A stretch of 64,000 nucleotides of DNA from positions 29,749,501 through 29,813,500 of the forward strand of contig JAPTOF010000001.1 in NCBI GenBank assembly GCA_028554755.1, read 5' to 3'. Source of the stretch: Cordia subcordata (taxonomy: Eukaryota; Streptophyta; Magnoliopsida; Boraginales; Cordiaceae). Positions 59,569 through 64,000 of the stretch are shown piece after piece (position 1 is the first letter of the stretch; every line of letters begins with the position of its first letter). The translations under genes and the position numbers were made by a program. The notes under the pieces are model-generated. The model worked only from the letters and a program-made list of their open reading frames with translations, ran no database searches and was not told the DNA's origin.

Positions 59569-59761
59569 CGCATTCAGAGAATGCGGAACGCACTCCAGGA
59601 GTACGGCTGCATTCCAGGAGTGCGCCCGCATTCTTGGAATGCATTTCGCATTCCGGAACTTGTTTTCTGGGTTTTCCTTACAACCCTTATAGATTTGATT
59701 CCAGATTTGGTTTGACTGTGGAACAGGAAATTTATTCTTAGTAGCGCATTCTGAGAGTGCG
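59569..59761. repeat. Array of 15-17-bp palindromes, ~19-20-bp spacing
   Basis: Units are cgcattcagagaatgcg (59569-59585), cgcactccaggagtacg (59589-59605), gcattccaggagtgc (59609-59623), gcattcttggaatgc (59628-59642), a partial unit cgcattccggaac (from 59647) and a distant unit cgcattctgagagtgcg (59745-59761). The pattern is GCRYTC-NNN-GARTGC, with 0-1 arm mismatches. Centres 1-4 lie 19-20 bp apart. Regular palindromes suggest binding sites for a dimeric protein or a hairpin-forming region. Confidence 0.85.
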
Positions 59762-59864
59762 TTTGCAGTAACTGGAATATCTTCCTTGCCATCAATCATG
59801 CTTCAGTCACTTCACATCACGAGAAATTTTAGAAATCTCACTCCCAGAATGCTTTTTTTTTACC

Positions 59865-59960
59865 TATATAAACCCTAACCCTTTCTTCCACTGGCTCATT
59901 CAATCCGTTACCCATCATTCCACTTTCTACCAAATTCATTACACCAAAGCACCTAAAAGA
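59865..59960 (+). promoter_or_regulatory. TATA box and telo-box upstream of the MULE transposase
   Basis: TATATAAA (59865-59872) lies 96 bp before the transposase ATG at 59961. It overlaps AAACCCTAA (59870-59878), the plant telo-box sequence, and is followed by a pyrimidine-rich leader. The spacing is right for a core promoter with a leader of about 60 nt. Confidence 0.6.
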
Positions 59961-62574
59961 ATGAATTCAACCAAGGTTACTGTTCTTTTATACTACGGCG
60001 GTCACAAAATAATGACCGATTACGGTTTTGATTATAGAAGTCCAAATATACCATGCAAAATCAAAATTCATCCCGATACAACTTACGATCAATTTGTTTC
60101 TCGTGTAATTAAAAAACTAGGGTTGCGTCCGATCATTGATAGGGTTAACTTATGCTATCGTGACCTTAGATGGGACGCTACATTACAGCAGATTTGTTAT
60201 TTATCCAAGTGCAATAATTGATGATGAAGTTATGCGAGAGATGTATGGCACAGGTCACTGTGATTGGAACCATTATGTCACGCACATAATAGTGGATGTT
60301 CAGTGTGACGATGTGTATGTGTCGTAACAAATGGCCGAGGTCCCGCACCAGCTCAACATGTCTGACCTAAATGCAGCACCATCATATGAACAAAATGAAC
60401 ATATCAATATTGCAACAACAGTGGCAGAGTTTGCCCCTTTTTCCCTTTTCTCTCAACCACAGTCCACTTTTGAAGTCGTAGAACCCTCTCATCGTGGCGA
60501 TGGCACGGAGGAGAGATATGACGTCGGTAGATACTGTTTTGTTAGAGGCAAACGAAGAAAACAAGGACGGTGAATTCAATGATCAAGAAGATGTAGTCTC
60601 AGAAGCAAGTTTGAACTACCAAATTGAGAATGATGTAGAAGGACCGGATGTCGATGCAGAGCCAGAGGTAAAAGAGGAGGAAGCAGTAGAGTTCCATACT
60701 GCTAGGATTGAATTCTACACAACAAGCAAGTAAGAGGTCACCAAACGTCCAATATGAGACCCTGACAGGATGGAATTGGCCAAATGAATGGTGTTCCCAT
60801 CCAAAGTTGATGCGATAAGGGTTATTCAACAGAATGCGATAAAAATACAAAAGGAATATAGAGTCGTCAAGTCAAGTAAGACCCTGTGGAAGGTACAATA
60901 TAGGGAAATGCACAGTGGAAGTGTAGCATGCCCATGGTATGTACTTGTCATAAAGAAAGCAATGCATAAGTAGTGGGAGATCATGCAGTATGACGCCAGA
61001 CATGTTTGTATGTCACAAATAACTGCGTCGGGGCACAGAAATTTGACTTCGGGTTTGGTTGAATATTTGGTGAGGCATTTGATAGCTAAGAAGGCTGATT
61101 ACCAAGTCAGGCTTATCTAAGCTCACATGAAAGAGAAGCTTAACACGGATGTTAGTTACAGAAAAACTTGGAACGACCAGAATAAAGCAATTGAACTAGT
61201 GTGTGGCAATTGGGACACGTCATACCAAATGTTCCCATAGTTTCTTGGTGCTGTTATGGCCAAAAATCCAGGTAGTGTTGTGAGATATAGGTTCGTTGAA
61301 GATTTAACGCAGACGAAAAAAATTTTCAGCATGGTTATTGGGCGTTCGGTCCATGCATCATTGCGTGGAGGCATTGTAGACCCATGGTTTCACTGGACGA
61401 CACATACTTGCGGGAAAAGTACAAGGGTCATCTCCTAGTTGCATTAGCCACAGACGCCAATTGCCAAGTATTGCCGTTAGCCTTTGCAGTTGTGGATGCA
61501 GAGACAACTTGTACTTGGTTGTGGTTCTTACAGCAGCTACGTGAGAACTTTTTTACTAGGATGCCCCAAGTGTGTATCATTTCAGATAGACATGCAGCCA
61601 TCGCATCTACAATTGAACGGGTTACACATGACGGTCAACTTGAAATAAAACATCGCATTTGCTTGAGACATCTCAAAAGAAATGTGATGAAAAGATGACA
61701 GAATCAATTTATTAAAGACATGTGTTAGATAGCTAGCAGAGACTGTCAAGCACGCAAACATGTGCATGTAATGAACATGATCCTTGCTGTGGACCATAGT
61801 CAGAACGGTGTTGGCAGACGAGTACACAAGTTCCTATCCGATATCCCTGCCGATACATAGACCATGAGCGCTGATGGGGGATACAGATAGGGTGTGATGA
61901 CCACAAATAATGTCGAATGCTTCAACATTGTCCTTGTCGGTGCAAGGGGGTTACCTATCACGGCCCTTGTTACTAATACTTTTATGAAGATAAAAGGTTA
62001 CTTTCATGATCGGTTGGTCCATGCCATGTAGTTGGAGAGTGAAGGCCATCAACTCCCTCCTAGTGTGAGGAAGCTCTTTAAGAAGTAGGAGACCTAGTCA
62101 CATCGGCATCATGTACTTAGTTTCAGAGAGGATGGTAGATACCAGTTCGGTCGGTTACCAGTGCGATGGAACGAGAATCTGCCATACCAGGTTGTCAACT
62201 GGGAAGAAAGTACGTGTACTTGCGGTAAGTGGGATAAATATCACTTGCCATCCTCGCATTCACAAATTGTTGCTCGGTTTAGGGAGTTTAATGTGGAGAA
62301 CATAATACCTTAACAGCTGACAGTGAAATCGTACAAAGATTCCTATTGGAGGACATTCAAGCCTCTTGGACACCAATTTTATTGGCCTCCAACGCCCACA
62401 TGGACGTTGCATCTGAACCCAAGTCGTGTTCGACAGAGAAGAGGACAAGTCGGAGGCCGGCGCATCCCAAACGAGATGGATCACTCAGACTGGCATGGAC
62501 GACGAAGGTGTACAGCATATGGTCAACCAGGTCACACTACTGCAATTTGCCCCAACAACCAAAATGCGTAATCC
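59961..62574 (+). pseudogene. MuDR-type (MULE) transposase, multiple frameshifts and stops
   Basis: It would cut and paste the element. In order: an N-terminal MuDR region starting MNSTKVTVLLYYGGHKI (59961-60221), continuing after a frameshift as RFVIYPSAIIDDEVMREMYG; an acidic spacer (60331-60730); the zinc-type DNA-binding region (FPSKVDAIRVIQQNAIKIQK, then a C/W/C pattern near 60900); the DDE core with first Asp in VSLDDTYLREKYKGHLLVA (61396-61401), second Asp in CIISDRHAAIAS, Glu in NNVECFNIVL; the SWIM finger at 62211-62275 (CTCGKWDKYHLPSSH, with Ser for the third Cys); and a zinc knuckle (CTAYGQPGHTTAICP, with Tyr for the second Cys). At least three frameshifts and about ten stops: inactive. 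Confidence 0.88.
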
Positions 62575-62848
62575 GTTATGTTTACTAGTTGCCGCAAGTG
62601 TTATATGTAATCGTTTTATGTTTATTTGTTGTGACGTTATAATGTTATTGTGTAATTAACGTTGTAATGTCTAGGTCAACCATAGGTTACTTGTGCCCAA
62701 TGTACTTAATCGGAAACATTAAGTACTCAATGGACCATCTAAAACATAACATAGTCTAACATAAACGAAAAAACATATAAAAGTCCCATCAATACATAAC
62801 AATGTGTCATAAATACATATGCAAAAAAGGGCTCCAAAACTGAATACA

Positions 62849-64000
62849 TCATCTGGGTGTGTAAAGATCAGGGCCCTTCCCTCTATTAGTGCGGTTAGAT
62901 AACTGACATCTAACAAGGGATGGTGCGTGGCGTTTCCTGGAGGAACGTGTTTGAAGGCGTGGAGGCTCTTGTGCTTGTGGCTGTGTGGTTGATGCCTGGG
63001 TCGCATGTGCCTCGGACTTCGGCAGCTGGTCCTGCTGCTCAACAACATTGTCCACATGTTGCTCGTGGACGTAGTCCTGGGACCCTATGTATCTGCTCGG
63101 AGACCCTCCCGATGACTCACTCTGCGTCGCCTAGTCGTCATCTGGCTCGTCAACCACTGGCCTAGAAGATCCGCCAACCTGGAACATACTGTCCTCATGC
63201 TATGAATGATGCTCTCTGTGCTACTGCAATGGCTACATCGGAGGCGCATCAAGCGACTCCTACACGGCTCTCTGTTGTATGAGATGCTCGTGCTGTGTAT
63301 GTCGGAGTGTACTCTTGCCATGCGGCTACATAAGCTACAAGTATCGAATCACATGTTCCTTGGATGGTGCATCGCCGCGAAGGTCCCCTTGCTCGTAACG
63401 CTGCAGCAAATCACGGGAATAGTGGACCACATGCTGAATAACTGACGCCTGGAGGAAAACATAACATATTGTGGTTAATTTCAAATAATAGGCCATAATT
63501 TTCATTAAGTAAAATAAAAACGAGTACAAAGGCCGCTCCTAGTGACGTCTCATCACGTGCAGACGCCACGTAACCATCCCTCATATGACTTGTACCTGGA
63601 TGACCGACATATAATATGGTCACCCGACAGTACCAAGTCATGTAAGCTTGAAGTGCTGCTGCCGTCAGCGCATTCTTCAGCTGTTCGTGGAGAACGTGAT
63701 GCTGTCAATTCCCCCACATAGCCGTAGCCTGCGTCAGTGCATCTCCCTCAACCTTCTCCTTCCCGTCCCTGTGTTTCTCATGCGCAAGCGGATCATGAGA
63801 GACCGCCAACCATAGTCCAAGCTGCAGTAAGACACACTCCGGATGGTACCACTCAACAGTCTGCCCAAATATCAAAGGAATCCGAGCACGCCAAATGTCA
63901 CTGTCTTGAACACAATAAGGTGACAGGTTGCCCAATATCGTCCAAAATGGCTACCATATAAACTATAACCAAAACAAGTACCGATTAGTTAATTACGTAC
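62849..64000 (-). pseudogene. Plant mobile domain (PMD, MAIN/MAIL-like) gene, convergent with the transposase, partial at right edge
   Basis: On minus an acceptor-like ggttatag is followed by a PMD-type stretch: RARIPLIFGQTVEWYHPECV, LLQLGLWL (63935-63705); one in-frame TGA; then LHEQLKNALTAAALQAYMTW and YCRVTILYVGHPG (63641 on). A phase-0 intron GTACTC...CCTCCAG fits between GAAF and ASVIQHVVHYSRD; the exon ends with a stop after HVIRYL (63335). Further fragments with stops lead to a Gln/Pro-rich tail ending SSRKRHAPSLVRCQLSNR (62849). PMD genes occur both as host genes and in plant transposons, including MULEs. Three or more stops suggest decay. Confidence 0.72.

Larger units (their letters stand above)
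59460..64000. mobile_element. MULE (MuDR-type) DNA transposon, partial, carrying a plant-mobile-domain gene
   Basis: Contains a broken MuDR-type transposase on + and a convergent plant-mobile-domain gene on -, with a palindrome array and promoter upstream of the transposase. The right end lies beyond the window, so terminal inverted repeats and the 9-bp target duplication cannot be checked. The left limit is a guess, set at the start of the unusual sequence near 59460. Confidence 0.75.

Noticed and set aside
59566..59799. Minus-strand frames with repeated 'ECG/GMR' residues
   Set aside because: They are translations of the palindrome array, which gives similar peptides on both strands.
1..64000. 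CRISPR arrays, prophage, operons
   Set aside because: No direct-repeat/spacer structure or bacterial gene organisation; the regular repeats found are palindromes, tandem repeats or microsatellites in plant DNA.

Overview
The window reads as nuclear DNA of a flowering plant, most likely a eudicot. It is AT-rich and has two intron-rich plant genes, GT-AG introns, nested LTR retrotransposons of plant lineages, Tourist-type MITEs and a MULE transposon. I see no prokaryotic or organellar signature, no rRNA or tRNA gene and no CRISPR array.

Layout. 1-3.4 kb: intergenic repeats, including a 199-bp tandem repeat. 3.45-13.0 kb (+): a complete 13-exon gene for a SYT5/NTMC2T2-type plant synaptotagmin of 566 aa; its introns hold a foldback repeat and a Tourist-like MITE, and a 3'UTR intron is likely. 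14.2-23.2 kb: a graveyard of small foldback/MITE elements, with one MITE inserted inside another and three copies of one foldback family. 23.2-43.7 kb: a decayed Ty3/gypsy element on the + strand, Tekay/Del-like with a Met-initiator-type primer site. It is split near the end of its RNase H region by a complete, opposite-strand Athila-like Ty3/gypsy element (28.85-39.90 kb) with paired LTRs and a perfect tRNA-Asp primer site. 43.7-46.4 kb: intergenic repeats. 46.4-55.6 kb (+): a complete 12-exon HPGT-type hydroxyproline O-galactosyltransferase gene of 354 aa, with a LINE fragment and a G-run in its introns. 55.6-59.4 kb: AT-rich intergenic DNA. 59.5-64.0 kb: a decayed MULE. It has a regular array of short palindromes and a TATA/telo-box promoter upstream, a broken MuDR-type transposase on +, and a convergent plant-mobile-domain (MAIN/MAIL-like) gene on -, running off the right edge.

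How the parts relate. The two host genes are unrelated in function: one acts in ER membrane contact and lipid transfer, the other in arabinogalactan-protein glycosylation in the Golgi or ER. Both gene models are frame-consistent through every splice junction and look functional. Everything else is transposon-derived. The retroelements and the MULE carry stop codons, frameshifts and lost catalytic residues, so none looks autonomous now. The observations most worth a second look are the palindrome array and captured plant-mobile-domain gene of the MULE, the stopless 87-nt intron in the HPGT-type gene that could add a hydrophobic segment, and the MITE insertion whose empty site is documented by sister repeats in the same window.
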